Of a stretch of DNA of 64,000 bases, positions 53,847 through 64,000 are shown one piece after another. Each line of letters begins with the position of its first letter. Within the stretch, counting starts at the first letter, position 1. Under the pieces are notes generated by a model. The model did not search any database, was not told where the DNA came from, and saw only the letters and a list, made by a program, of their open reading frames with translations. Made by a program: the position numbers and the translations under genes. Source of the stretch: Macrosoma leucophasiata (lineage: Eukaryota; Arthropoda; Insecta; Lepidoptera; Hedylidae); NCBI GenBank assembly GCA_036365455.1, contig JAWQUS010000009.1:154001-218000 (forward strand), in the 5' to 3' direction.

Positions 53847-54113
53847 CGGGCGTAGGCACCACCGCATTACCTGATTTACTTGCCGCTAAATGGTAGTGTT
53901 CAGCACTATCGTGTTCCGGTCAGGTGGTAATGTACGGACCTGTAATTTCCGGCACAGAGGCATAACACCTTAGGCCTCAGGAGTGGTAACGCATTTGCAT
54001 TTTGACCTTGGTCTTGTGTGGGTGTCTATAGGCTGCAGTCATCACTTAACATCAATGTGAACTGCATGCTTGTTTGCCACTTATTACATAAAAATAAAAA
54101 ATAAAAACAAATA
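53847..54113 (+). repeat. SINE-A body, right of the retroelement
   Basis: It resumes with CGGG then CGTAGGCACCACCGCATTAC and runs to the A-rich tail TTACATAAAAATAAAAAATA. Together with 46346-46384 it makes one complete SINE. Confidence 0.9.
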
Positions 54114-54499
54114 ATCTACGTCGAGGTGGAGTACACCATAAAATCTTCTGATTGATAATTTATCAAATTGACGACACGGTAGATTATATTATGTGTAGCA
54201 CCCAGAGTACCTCAGAACTCAGAAATCTAACGATAGCCGATGAAATTAGTGCTTGTAATCACAGTGGCATACATTACCTGGTAACTGGTAACTCAAAAAT
54301 TGTGTTCAGCCTGGTTACAGCTCTATTAAATCAATATAATCCATCTCTTGTGACTTGCACCACCCATGCAATAAGCCAGCGCATCGCAGACAACTCGACA
54401 GCCGCTGCAATCTTTCCACGTGCAATTGCATACATTGTCATCGAAACTTTATTCACACTCCCACGCACCTCGCCTTACGGATTTAAGAGAAATATGTAA
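54114..54499 (+). pseudogene. small putative secreted protein gene, copy B, C-terminal part
   Basis: It resumes at AATCTACGTCGAGGTGGAGT and is open to TAA 54497. It carries QIDDTVDYIMCSTQSTSELR, NLTIADEISACNHSGIHYLV, VTALLNQYNPSLVTCTTHAI and FTLPRTSPYGFKRNM. It lacks the 5-base difference of copy A, so the C-terminal half is intact, but the N-terminus is cut off by the SINE and the retroelement 7.8 kb away and has no start codon. The C-terminus looks neither transmembrane nor anchored. The first ATG in this frame after the insertion is not a convincing start. Confidence 0.55.
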
Positions 54500-55196
54500 T
54501 GGCGGAAAAGTCCAGACACGAAGTCCGGGCCGCCACAACCTGCCAGTAGCGTAAATGAAACTAGAATAAAGCTGTTCCGACATGACTCCCTATTGTTTTC
54601 TCATTGCATGAGCGCTCATATTTGAAATTTAGTTTTATCTATTGTTTGTTTTAACATAAGTTCACCTCTTGCGATTGAGAATATCATTGACAGTAAAAAA
54701 CCCATCACAATTAATTTCAGCTGAGGATCGAAGCTTTGAAAACCAAATATAGTGCCTTGTTTTCTTTTGTGAAAACTACATGCTTGAATATCTCAAAAAA
54801 GAACAAAAGAACTTAGTACATTATGGTACACGTACTTAGGTACTATTAGTTTCTACTAACAAGTCTCAAAGGGAGTTATGTTTTATTTTCATTAAGTTTT
54901 ATACAAAAATCACTATTTAAGCGGTACATCTGTACTGTACATTTTAATATTCTCCTCATAAAACACAACCATTAATTGACTTACAAAAGATATCCCAATT
55001 AGGCAAGACGTATTTCCCGATCACCGCCGCCGCCGACGTTGAATAAATACCTCGATATCGATCTCTCTCTGTCAACTTTGACGCCGTGCTCTGTCTTGGG
55101 GTCAGTGTGCACTTAGGTTTTACAAACGCGCGTTTTGTTATAATTTGCAGATTATTTCCTAGAAAGTCTGTTTGTACGTTGACGTTGATCTACAAT
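54500..55196 (+). repeat. tandem duplication, copy B, right end
   Basis: Matches 44475-45180 of copy A and ends at GATCTACAAT. Poly(A) signal AATAAA at 54565-54570. Confidence 0.88.
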
Positions 55197-56095
55197 CATT
55201 TAATTTCTTTATAATGTTTGATCTTGTAATAACTATTGCAGTGGCTAAATAACTCACAAAAACTGAATATGTATTTTGACCGCCGATTCTTGTGTCTATA
55301 GGATTCAGTATGCACTTACCATTAATGACACTGTGTGACAATGAAATTTATGCGCAGGGCAAATCTTGCACAATTCAAGGATATTTTTTAAAATCAGTTT
55401 GCGCAAAACTCTTAGCAAATAAATTTTTGGAAGTAAAACTTTACATATTATTATGTCGCTATATATATAATCCGCCATAGCTTAAAAAATGTGACTAACT
55501 ACCATAGAAATGAAAGTTCTTGTTAGATTGGTCAAATATAGCATAGTGATATTTACATCTCTATTTAAAACCCTCATTTTATTTGGTTGATATTTCACTC
55601 TTTTCTTTTGTTCAAGTGAGTCTGAGATTTAAATAAATAAAATAAATATTATTTCAGCATAACCTGCAGTATATTCATTCCTTTTTCTAAAATACGCTCG
55701 TATATTAAATATCAGTGCGGTAACTCCTACTGGGCTGTGGATTACTTAAGAAACAAACAGTTCCTTTTAAATACTCCCAAATTGAAGGACTAAGGAAACT
55801 TTGCAGAACTCCCTCTAAATACTAATATTTATTCAGTTAGTGTTGTTCCCGTTTGCAAAGTTGATGAAAGTATAGTATCTCTTAAATAAATACAAGTTCA
55901 AATAACGTTAAGCCTAGCTTGTGATTGTTTTAATTTGATTTTCTCGGAGAGTCTGCGAAAATATACGACCGACCTCTTTCAATGTTATTTTAAATGTAAC
56001 ATTCAGTTCGACGTGTTTTCGTGGCATGATGGAAGTGCGGCAGTATATGTGGACATTTATAAAGAAGAAAGCAACAGCAAGGTTAAAAGCCTACG
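55197..56095. other. AT-rich non-coding sequence
   Basis: Single-copy sequence right of the duplication. No gene recognised. Confidence 0.4.
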
Positions 56096-56306
56096 TCATG
56101 AAGGTAGCAAACAAGCATACAATTCACGTGGACAACAAATAAAATAAATACTGCTGCTTATAGACAACCATATAAAAATTAAAGGTCAAAATACACCTGA
56201 CCAGCATACGATAGTGCTGAACACTATCATTTAGCGATAGATAGATTTGGTGATTCGGTTGGACTTACACACTCATCCGCCGAGACTGCAACTCTACCAC
56301 TAGTTA
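56096..56306 (-). repeat. SINE-A, old and diverged
   Basis: AAGGTAGCAAACAAGCATAC, ATACGATAGTGCTGAACACT and GCAACTCTACCACTAGTTAA. Confidence 0.65.
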
Positions 56307-56411
56307 AAGCCTTCTTTATAGTATAACTTGTCATTGATTACCTGGGAAAGTTCATTGAAAACTTTTTCAACTAAAAATATAAACGGTTACAAAAAGAAGT
56401 ATAAAAGCCTG

Positions 56412-56690
56412 TTACAAAGCAGGTTCCGAACAACGGCCCATCACCTCGATACGATACATAACAATGAACATAACACCACCCGGATAAGGTGCATTCATAC
56501 AATTGGAATATCCCTTAGAAATACGGAACAATTCCATTACAATAGTGTCTGTATTGTTGCCGCTAGGGACTGCCGAGCGAGTAGGTATCGATGACATGAT
56601 CACAATCATAAAAAGATTTATGGTCTTTTTTCCGAACGTGCAAGAAATTGCATTTGCATTAGGCACATTTACCAATTTGAAATTACCCAT
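56412..56690 (-). other. unassigned ORF region, both strands open
   Basis: A 92-codon minus-strand frame (MGNFKLVNVPNANAISCTFG...) and an 83-codon plus-strand frame (56503-56754) overlap. I recognise neither. Possibly an unnamed repeat. Confidence 0.2.
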
Positions 56691-57051
56691 TGCTACCCTT
56701 CGTCAGACGGCAAATCGAGATCAAGAACTGAGGGTTTTAAGTAGATTACAATGACTAACACACGTTTAATGTACATATTGAACAAAGCAGCAAGACACAC
56801 AGAAGCTGGAAACACGATGCTAATTCCGATGAAAATAATATTCACAATATTAGAATATAATTATCTTCTATTCCAAACGCATAACGTGCGTAACTAATCC
56901 TGAGGTCGAACTTGTTACACTCTGTATCTTTGTAACCATCAAACTACAAAACAATAGCAGTAAAATTGGGCATGGCAACACTATTAGTGCCTAGAGCTAA
57001 TGGCGACTTTTGTGAAGTCTTAGTTTGCGTAACATGGCACTATTCCACGCA

Positions 57052-57445
57052 CTTCTCTATGAGATAATAATAATAATAATGGCAACCCATTATACGTCCC
57101 ACTTGCTGGGCACGAGTCTCTCCCCTTTTTTTTGGGGGGAGGCTTGGAGCTAACTCCACCACGCTGCTCCAATGCGGATTGGTGGAGGTGGGTGGGTTAG
57201 TGGCCAACCTACTGTCGGATGTTTTCAAACCGCCCATAAGGCCTCCGACAAGGTTTAACGACTGCTATCCATCGATAGCAACCGGGACCGACGGCTTAAC
57301 GTGCCCTCCGAAGCACGGAAACGCGCATTTAATTTGCCACTAGCGGTCACCCATCACACTACCCGACCGCACCCGTAGTGCTTAACCGAGCAGATCGCTT
57401 ACGATCTACACCAGCCGCTGGGCCACGCGCGCTTCTCTATGAGAT
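57052..57445 (-). repeat. 5S-like SINE, full length, perfect 14-bp target duplications
   Basis: CTTCTCTATGAGAT at 57052-57065 and 57432-57445 flanks 57066-57431. On the minus strand the head reads GGTGTAGATCGTAAGCGATC, CTCGGTTAAGCACTACGGGT, GCGGTCGGGTAGTGTGATGG, GTGACCGC; then the body with CCGACGGCTTAACG (as complement) and GGAGTAAGCTCC-like region; and an (ATT)n tail. GTTAAGCA and GATGGGTGACCGC resemble 5S rRNA boxes A and C. Confidence 0.88.
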
Positions 57446-57789
57446 GAAATTACATTAAAACTCGATATAACAAAGTGTAGTGACCACCCCTACAGGTGGA
57501 GTTGTGCACGGTCGGGCGCGTTTTGCCGCCCGCGCTTTGTTCACCAATGTTACATTTTATCAAATTGTGACACAGCTACGCTTCCACGTCTCTATTCCTT
57601 CCGTCTACTAAATATTACTGAAGTACACCTTATATTATGTTCTGTTTATTCGGGATATATTGAGGAATTAGTGTTGGTGGGATTAGTATTTCGATTTTGA
57701 TTTTAACTTCGTATTTATAATTTTCATTCAAGTTACTTTGAAAACATGACCGAGTCTTTGATATTTTGAAACATTTTTCTCTCTCTAGT

Positions 57790-57955
57790 TTTTGTATACA
57801 TTTTCGTGGCTTCGGTGGCTTAGCGGTAAAGCGGCTGGGCTGCGTATCCTGAGGTGGCAAATTCGATCTCTGCTGCAGAAGTTAAATTTGTCTTTCCATA
57901 TTTTCTATAATTTTGCAATTCACAAGTGTTATTGCGAAAAATAAGACAAGTTATA
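57790..57955 (+). repeat. tRNA-like element, third head type with family-B tail
   Basis: GGCTTCGGTGGCTTAGCGGT, AAAGCGGCTGGGCTGCGTAT, GGCAAATTCGATCTCTGC and CAGAAGT, followed by TTTGTCTTTCCATATTTTC and AATTCACAAGTGTTATTGCG. A- and B-box-like sites are visible. Confidence 0.6.
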
Positions 57956-58587
57956 CATATATTTATAGACTTTAAAATTTCAGCCATTTTATTTCACGTA
58001 GTAAGCAAAATTAAATCTAATATTAATGATGCTTATACTGCGTGTATTAATAATTCCACATACAACAATGTTCTTTTATATAAAAAAAAACATATAGGGA
58101 ACATTATAAGAAAACAAAAAGAACGTGTACAATATCTTATCCTACTCACCTTACGAAGTATCTCAAGGACACACAAACATTACAATCCCATTCCATTTCC
58201 TCCCGAATACGGTCAAAGCCAGATTGACAGGTCACTCCGCCTCACATTATGACGTCACACGCACGCTACGCAAATCTCCAATATCGGATGACAATATTGT
58301 CCCTAGTTCTATTCTTTTAACATACAAGTCGTTTCAAACTCTGTTCTCCGAGTAATAAAGTTTGAAATCCATTGGCCATGATGAATAGAATCATTTCTCA
58401 TGTAATAGGTATCGGAGCGGAATAATATCATTAATAAAACAGGTAATGGAGGTGTTTGAGGTGGCGCGAACAAAGGAGTGTTTATGTGGGTTACATTTGT
58501 CGCTATAGTGCCGCCGGCGGGAGCTTGTGCTCTCATTCCGACTTCTAAGCTGATAATTTTACTTCATAACAGAAGTACAGTCTTGGC
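57956..58587. other. non-coding, unidentified
   Basis: Short overlapping frames on both strands (57926-58252, 58125-58355, 58309-58536). None is recognisable. The beginning could be the tail of a LINE, since KHIGNIIRKQKERVQYLI looks vaguely like such ORFs. Confidence 0.25.
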
Positions 58588-58887
58588 TTTTTTTTTTTTT
58601 TTTTGTAATGGAAGTGGTAAACAAGCATGCAGTTCACATTGATGTTAAGTGATGACTGCAGCCTATAGACACCCACACAAAGACCAAGGTCAAAATGCAG
58701 ATGCGTTACCACTCCTGAGGCTTAAGGTCTTATACCTCTGTGCCGGAAATTACAAGGCCGTACATTACCACCTGACCGAAACACGATAGTGTTGAACACT
58801 ACCATTTAGCGGCAAGTATATTAGGTAATGCGGTGGTGCCTACGCCCGCGAGCTCCGTCACTGGAGCTCTACCACCAGTAAAAAAAA
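58588..58887 (-). repeat. SINE-A, full length, 17-base poly(A)
   Basis: T17 at 58588-58604, then TAATGGAAGTGGTAAACAAG through GAGCTCTACCACCAGTAAAA. One of the youngest-looking copies. Confidence 0.88.
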
Positions 58888-58914
58888 GTTGGCTGATATA
58901 TTTTTTATCTTTTA

Positions 58915-59240
58915 ATAGTGGTAAATAAACTTAAATTCACATGACTGCAAAGCCAACGTTAATGCGTTGCTGCTCCTGAGGCATAAGCTGGTATGCGTTA
59001 GTGCCGAAAATACTGGAGCCATACGTGATGTTTTTTATTGTTTTTCCAACGAATGTACAGTCCACCTTCGTGGCAAATGTAGATATTTACACAGAAAATG
59101 GAATTGTGTGCCACTTTTGAGGCGGAAGTTACGGTCATATTACCATCTAACCTCAACGCTACCATTTGGCATATACATAAGATAATGCGATGTTACCTAC
59201 TTTCTCGAGCTCCGACATTGAAACTCTTCCATTACTAAAA
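58915..59240 (-). repeat. SINE-A, very old, possibly two copies
   Basis: TTAATGCGTTGCTGCTCCTG, TGCCGAAAATACTGGAGCCA, CTACCATTTGGCATATACAT and TCGAGCTCCGACATTGAAAC. An internal stretch at 59030-59110 does not match. Confidence 0.5.
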
Positions 59241-59585
59241 CTCATCGAAAGTAAATATTTTAAATCTTGATGTGGATGTATTGGCACTAAGAAGTCTAAA
59301 GTCTCAGTGGCCCTAGATTTGCATCGCTGTAACTCTACGCCCGATATTTGTTAGTTAATGAGTTACATCCGTAGTATGTACTGATTACTGATGTAACTCT
59401 TTAACCAGCAATTATTGCAGGACGTATAGCAAAAAATATAACATATCATATAGATGCGTTGCTACTATTGAGAATACATCATCTGATGATTTCACAAAAT
59501 GTAATGTCGATTTCTGTACTCGTCGTTATTAAGTAAGCATTATAAATATCTTACTAAAATATAAAAGTGTTAAGTATTTTATTTT

Positions 59586-59968
59586 GTCAACTACTTCAGT
59601 AGTATAATGGTAGCAGGCCTATTACTACGCTGGGGACCTTGGTTCGATTGTCGAGTCGAAGGCTTTCAGAGATAGCTGTGTATACTCCATTACCTCTAAC
59701 CTCCTTTATTAACCGACATAGAAAAAAGGAGGAGGTTCTCAATTCGTCCGGATCTTTTCTCTCCGTGATTCAATTGGGATTTTTTAATATTCTGGAAATT
59801 GCCCAATGCCTCAGAGTTTGGTAATACGCCTAGAGACGTTAATAGACTTGCCACTTGTCCTGTTTCATGGTTCAAAATATAACCAGCGAATCGAGAGTGT
59901 TTGCATGCTTCAATACATGCATTTACCTTTACCTACCGCTTCTGAGATTAGAGGCGTAAAGTCACGTA
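59586..59968 (+). repeat. SINE family C, full length with tRNA-like head
   Basis: Head TTCAGTAGTATAATGGTAGC and GACCTTGGTTCGATTGTCGA (A- and B-box-like). Body TTCAATTGGGATTTTTTAAT and AGAGTTTGGTAATACGCCTA. The 3' end is GATTAGAGGCGTAAAGTCAC. Confidence 0.7.
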
Positions 59969-60371
59969 CATTAACCTTATTTCAGTTGTAATTAATGTAC
60001 TTTACTTTGTGAAACTTTACACGAAACAGTTTTACATTATGGTGAGGTGAGCACATTTTTTATTCGGCTTTTAAAAATACCCTGTGTCCGATCTCTTTGT
60101 ACTTAGTAATAGCCTATTAATGTCTATTTACTAAGCTTGTTGTGATTAAAACGTACATTGAGGGTCTTGAATAGAATTGAGCTGACATTAATATTTACAG
60201 TAAGAGTGTTTTGACAAATATGATAAATATCCTTCGTATGCACAAAGTAACACGATGATTTTATAAACTACTGTTAGTCAATAACTCGGAGGTAGCGCTA
60301 TCATATTCCAGATGTTTGAATTTTCAATCTATTAGAAGTATTAATACCACAAAAAACTAAAAAACTTTTTT
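59969..60371. other. AT-rich non-coding sequence
   Basis: Nothing recognisable. Confidence 0.4.
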
Positions 60372-60655
60372 CATGTAAGAAGGTGTCAAACAGACATGCA
60401 GCTCACATTGATGTTAAGTGATGTCGCCTATAGACATTTACACAAAACCAGAGGTCAAAATGCAGATGTGTTGCCCCCTCTGAAACCTACGTTGTTATGT
60501 GTCTGTGATAGTTATTACGTAATAACCTTACATTGATCGTCTAACCGGAACACGATAGTGCTGAACACTTAACACTACCATTTGGCGGCAGATAGATCAG
60601 GTAATGCGGTGGTGCCTACGCCCTCGATCTCCTACACTGCAACTCTACCATAAGT
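60372..60655 (-). repeat. SINE-A, diverged
   Basis: CATGTAAGAAGGTGTCAAAC, GAACACGATAGTGCTGAACA, GGTAATGCGGTGGTGCCTAC and GCAACTCTACCATAAGTAAT. Confidence 0.75.
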
Positions 60656-61149
60656 AATTATCTAAACCATAACTTCAAACTAACGATAACTCTATTTTTT
60701 TTGTATATATGTAAGGCTATATAGTTTACAGTTACCATGCACTCTTTTTTGTCACTCTATTTGCTAGTACTACCTTTTTTATCACAAATAACATTTGAAT
60801 GACCTGTAGACGTATGAAAAAATATGATACACTTTGAATGGTTGTCAAACGATCGAAGAAACTGCACTCGATATTGGTGAATAAATCCGTCGTCAGCAAA
60901 CAATCCAATCTGGCAGATATCTGCGATATCTGGTAGATACGTCCGCGTCCAGGACTCCGGGGAGACGTCACGAGACGAACCTACTATACTCGTATATCTC
61001 GATATTATATTGCTCGCGGACAAAGGGAGAGATATTGCTATGGTCTTTTGAATCCATTCTGCTAGCCTGTTTATACGTTTCACTTTATTCAGCCTTACAT
61101 ACAAGATGATGCATATTTTTTATTGTTTTTTTTATCATTTATTTATATA
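60656..61149. other. non-coding, unidentified
   Basis: Minus-strand frames of 79 and 115 codons (60732-60971, 60757-61104) overlap. The segment 60880-60985 (ATCCGTCGTCAGCAAACAAT, GATACGTCCGCGTCCAGGAC) is GC-richer but not identifiable. Confidence 0.3.
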
Positions 61150-63853
61150 CTAGCAGCTGCCCGCAACGTCGTCTGCGTGAAGGCTCTACAGCACCAAACA
61201 TACCTAAGATGCCAGTGTCGCTTTAGCATTATAAGCAAACAACTTTTAAAATAGTATTAAATTAAAAGTACAAGTTTTTTTGCAAGCGAAGCAAGTGAAG
61301 GGAGACATATGGGAATCCTGCTGAGTTCAGTAGTATTATTATATATTCTCTGGTTCAGTCATAAGATGTGACTGAAGGAAATAGACAAAATAATGCAGGA
61401 ATATATTCCCGGACACAAGAGAGTAAAATTAGTTTATTTTATTTATATTTATTTATTTATTATTTAATTCAGTGTTCTGCCCCTGGGACTTATTGATGGT
61501 CATCGCGAAGCAAACACTCAACTGCACGCGCTTGAACTGGAATGTGTAGTTATGCGGTATGAGGGAAATGCGTGGTATAAATACTGCGTCGCCAATGCCG
61601 GGTCCCGTTATACAACTTCGGAGGAGATAAGTTCCGAAGAAGCATAATCGGGACACCTACCTTCAGCTTGATGGTATGCGATGGAAGTCCGCTTGCTAAC
61701 AGGAAGTTCAGAAATGCCATGGGATAATGTGTGGCGTCATCTTGCTCGACGACAGTATTTATGGAGGTATAGACCACTTCATTGCCTATTAATTGCTGCA
61801 GCTTGATCATTTTTGGGCGTCAAAATGGCCCGCTTACACACCCAAAACGTCGCTTTCTGCTGGTGCGGTATACGACTAATGTCCCCGTAGACACCGAGAA
61901 TGAGTTCTTCTCTCCTGGATACATCTCTGTCGAGGGTTCTGGAAACACCACCTATCCACCTCTCTCTTCTGGTAGAGTGCTTCCGCGAAGACTTAGAAGG
62001 ACATCGGAAAATTCTTGAGCACGTGCATTGTCGTCGAGCCGAGCTCTCATATTAATGATCAAGCGCAGCGTAAGTACGAACTCGTTAAGATCGTTTCAAA
62101 GAAGCATTCATCTCGTCAGCCCTCGATCTTTGCATCAGTGAACAGTAATGTGACACCACCCACTCAAATGTTCATTCCTGCGGATGTCCTGCAGGGTTCT
62201 GTCCACGGCCTCAACTGCCTTTCTATTGGCCATCGTACACTCATCCCATACAATCAAGCAATCCTTGAGCACGTGTCCTTTATCACTGTTACATGACACA
62301 CCAAAAACGTCATTTCGGCGCTCTCTAAATATAAGGGAATTTGAAACATGACATGTACTGTCTTGCTATCCGGAAGCAGTGTGGCAGCAATTCCCCACGA
62401 CGCTACAGCAATAGCAATTTTGCCTTGCCTCCTGACCTCTACAAGTATGCCAGTGATAACAAATGTTTTTCCTGTTCCACCAGGAGCATCCAAAATCCAG
62501 GAGAAAACATTTTACCCTGGTTTTGCCCAACGCTTTCGAGGACGGTATCATAAATTTGTTTTTGCTCTGAAGAGAACAAAGCGACATGGTCATTTCGCCC
62601 GGATCGTAATTTGTCTCAGCGATATACTCCCAATTTCTACGGTCTTGATGCGGTGATGATTTGGGGAGCTGGTAGCCCATATTCGATAGTTCAATCGGTG
62701 GTGGAAATGACCACATCTTGAAACGAACTAATACAGGTGTTCAGCATGCGTTCATTGGTAACTTCGACTTCGTCTCCAGTAGCACGTGTCTCAAAGCTCG
62801 TAGAAAATCTTCAGACAGATGAGAACGATATCTCTCCGTCACTGACGCTTGCCTCCGCGAGGGTGTAATCCCAGTTTTGGTAACCGTCGAGAAAGTGACG
62901 TGCTACGCAGGCTGCGCGGTAAGTGGGATACTTCACGCCATCAAATATCCTCAGAAAAGTGAAATACGTTGGGCCTCGGACCGTGTGAAGTAACAACCGC
63001 AGGAAATAGCTTTCGCTATTATTTGGATGCACGGTACCTATAACCTTATCCAATGAGGTGTCCTTGAAAATTCTCGGATATTCATGCAAAATTAGAACTA
63101 AATCCATTAAGATCCATTACTTTTTGAGTTTAGCTCGCACATATAATACATACAGACAAACAATAACAGACAAAACAAACTCTATATTTGGCTTCAATAT
63201 CGATAGTAAATCACACCCCAAATATTCTTTCAAACAAAAAAATCTATGTACAGTTTTGACTTTCCTACGATTTTAAAGATTTACAGCTCTTCCGTGATAT
63301 AGGAGATAGCGTGATAATATGTAGCCTATATGTTGACCGGACCTGTTAGTATTAATAAGCAAAATTTTTCTTCAAATTTTGCATGAATATTACTAACAGG
63401 CGCCATTTAGTAGGTACTTTTTTAGTTTAGACCGGACATACATAGAGACAAACAGACTAAAAATCTGAAAACTATATTCTTGGCTTCGATTTCTATTGTA
63501 AATCACGTCCCAAGTATTCTTTTAAAAAATATTGAATGTACAGTTTTGACTTTCCTACGATTTTATTAAATGTAGAGATTCCCGTGGGAATGAGGGATTT
63601 TCCCGCAGTAAAAAGTAGCCTAAATTTTAGCCAGGCTTAGTATCTATACACCACAAAAAGTTTTATTCGAATCCGTCCAGTATCTTCGGAGATTAGCCTG
63701 GACAAAGAGATAAACAGACAAACAGACAGACAATAAAATTAAAAATCATTGAAAAGTTTTCTAATACTATTTTAACATCGCCCCCAATTAGTTTTTCGTA
63801 AATATATACAATGCACAGACACGCGGGTTTTACTGTTTTATTATATGTATAGA
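61150..63853 (-). mobile_element. Helitron, 2.7 kb, with degenerate helicase
   Basis: The 5' end is TCTATACATATAATAAAACA at 63853, preceded by A. The 3' end is GCGGGCAGCTGCTAG at 61150, followed by T. Insertion between A and T and the TC...CTAG termini fit Helitrons. The helicase region lies inside in the same orientation. An internal direct duplication of about 320 bp is present near the 5' end (63140-63330 and 63440-63610). Confidence 0.75.
61453..63107 (-). pseudogene. Helitron PIF1-like helicase remnant
   Basis: Read on the minus strand, in order: an N-terminal part with VIGTVHPNNSESYFLRLLLH and TVRGPTYFTFLRIFDGVKYP (62811-63107); then a frame with FSLDAPGGTGKTFVITGILV, the Walker A (about 62450-62500); the Walker B-type VWDECTMANRKAVEAV (about 62210-62255); and a C-terminal part with GPGIGDAVFIPRIS and CFAMTINKSQGQNTE (61453-61656) and LPSHTIKLKVGVPIMLLRN (61550-61810). 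Stops and frameshifts separate the pieces. The Rep HUH nuclease domain was not found and seems deleted. Confidence 0.8.
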
Positions 63854-63867
63854 TTTCATATTAGTTT

Positions 63868-63935
63868 TACAACGTCGTTTTATAAACTACCTAGAGTGAA
63901 TAATCACTAATAATAATAATAAAATAAACATAAAT
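63868..63935 (-). repeat. repeat family E fragment
   Basis: ACTACCTAGAGTGAATAATC followed by (AAT)n. Confidence 0.4.
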
Positions 63936-64000
63936 TCACGCTTGTAATCCCCGAAGGGGTAGATAAAGGTACATTTTTTGCATGCATGCATTCAAGCATA
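63936..64000 (-). repeat. SINE family C, cut by the window end
   Basis: CACGCTTGTAATCCCCGAAG, GGGTAGATAAAGG and GCATGCATGCATTCAAGC: the family-C 3' end in minus orientation. Confidence 0.75.

Larger units (their letters stand above)
46381..53850 (-). mobile_element. errantivirus-like Ty3/gypsy endogenous retrovirus, complete with both LTRs
   Basis: The element proper is 46385-53846 (7462 bp). Order on the minus strand: 5' LTR, primer binding site, leader, gag, pol, env, polypurine tract, 3' LTR. The host CGGG is duplicated at 46381-46384 and 53847-53850, inside a SINE-A (uninterrupted SINE-A reads CTCGCGGGCGTAGG). LTR ends are AGT...ACT, as in many errantiviruses. The LTRs differ, by eye, only by one 9-bp indel, so insertion is recent. 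The pol frame is broken once, so this copy is not intact as read. Confidence 0.93.

Noticed and set aside
57340..57430. 5S rRNA gene
   Set aside because: Only short box-like motifs match; the rest of the 5S sequence is absent and the unit ends in a retroposon tail with target duplications.

Overview
The window looks like nuclear DNA from a moth or butterfly (Lepidoptera). It is AT-rich and has no bacterial-style gene packing. It is built mostly from repeats that I associate with lepidopteran genomes: short elements with the CCCGCGGCTTCGCCCGCG terminus, elements carrying GACA microsatellites, a mariner of the mori type, Jockey- and CR1-like LINEs, and several tRNA- and 5S-like SINEs. No database search was possible, so family names rest on motifs read by eye. 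No functional tRNA, rRNA or CRISPR array was found.

Layout. 1-4.5 kb: a decayed CR1/L2-like LINE on the minus strand, split by a 5'-truncated Jockey-like LINE (1557-3100). 4.6-21.9 kb: mostly non-coding sequence scattered with SINEs of five families, a small Helitron, and a deleted mariner (15537-16093). 22-25.8 kb: a GACA-bearing TIR element followed by a second dead CR1/L2-like LINE ending in a CA microsatellite and an AT-rich tail. 26-39 kb: SINE-rich desert with palindromic tRNA-like elements. 39.6-41.9 kb: a 2.3 kb element with long inverted, GTCCCC-rich ends and nested SINEs. 42.7-55.2 kb: a tandem duplication of a 2.4 kb host segment carrying one small gene for a putative secreted protein; the second copy is broken by a SINE, which is itself broken by a young errantivirus-like Ty3/gypsy retrovirus (46385-53846, minus strand) with gag, pol and env. 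55-61 kb: SINE-rich desert. 61.15-63.85 kb: a 2.7 kb Helitron with recognisable ends and a degenerate PIF1-type helicase.

The retroelement is the most complete coding unit. It has two nearly identical LTRs, a 4-bp target duplication, a primer binding site resembling the serine-tRNA end, a polypurine tract, a gag-to-pol -1 frame arrangement with a classic slippery heptamer, and an env frame that seems to need splicing. Its pol frame is broken by a homopolymer length change near the integrase C-terminus.

The best candidate for something undescribed is the duplicated small gene. Neither copy encodes the whole protein: copy A is frameshifted, and copy B has lost its start codon and is split by insertions. 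The second candidate is a group of tRNA-like palindromic elements in which different tRNA-like heads, in either orientation, are attached to the same body. The third is the GTCCCC inverted-repeat element.
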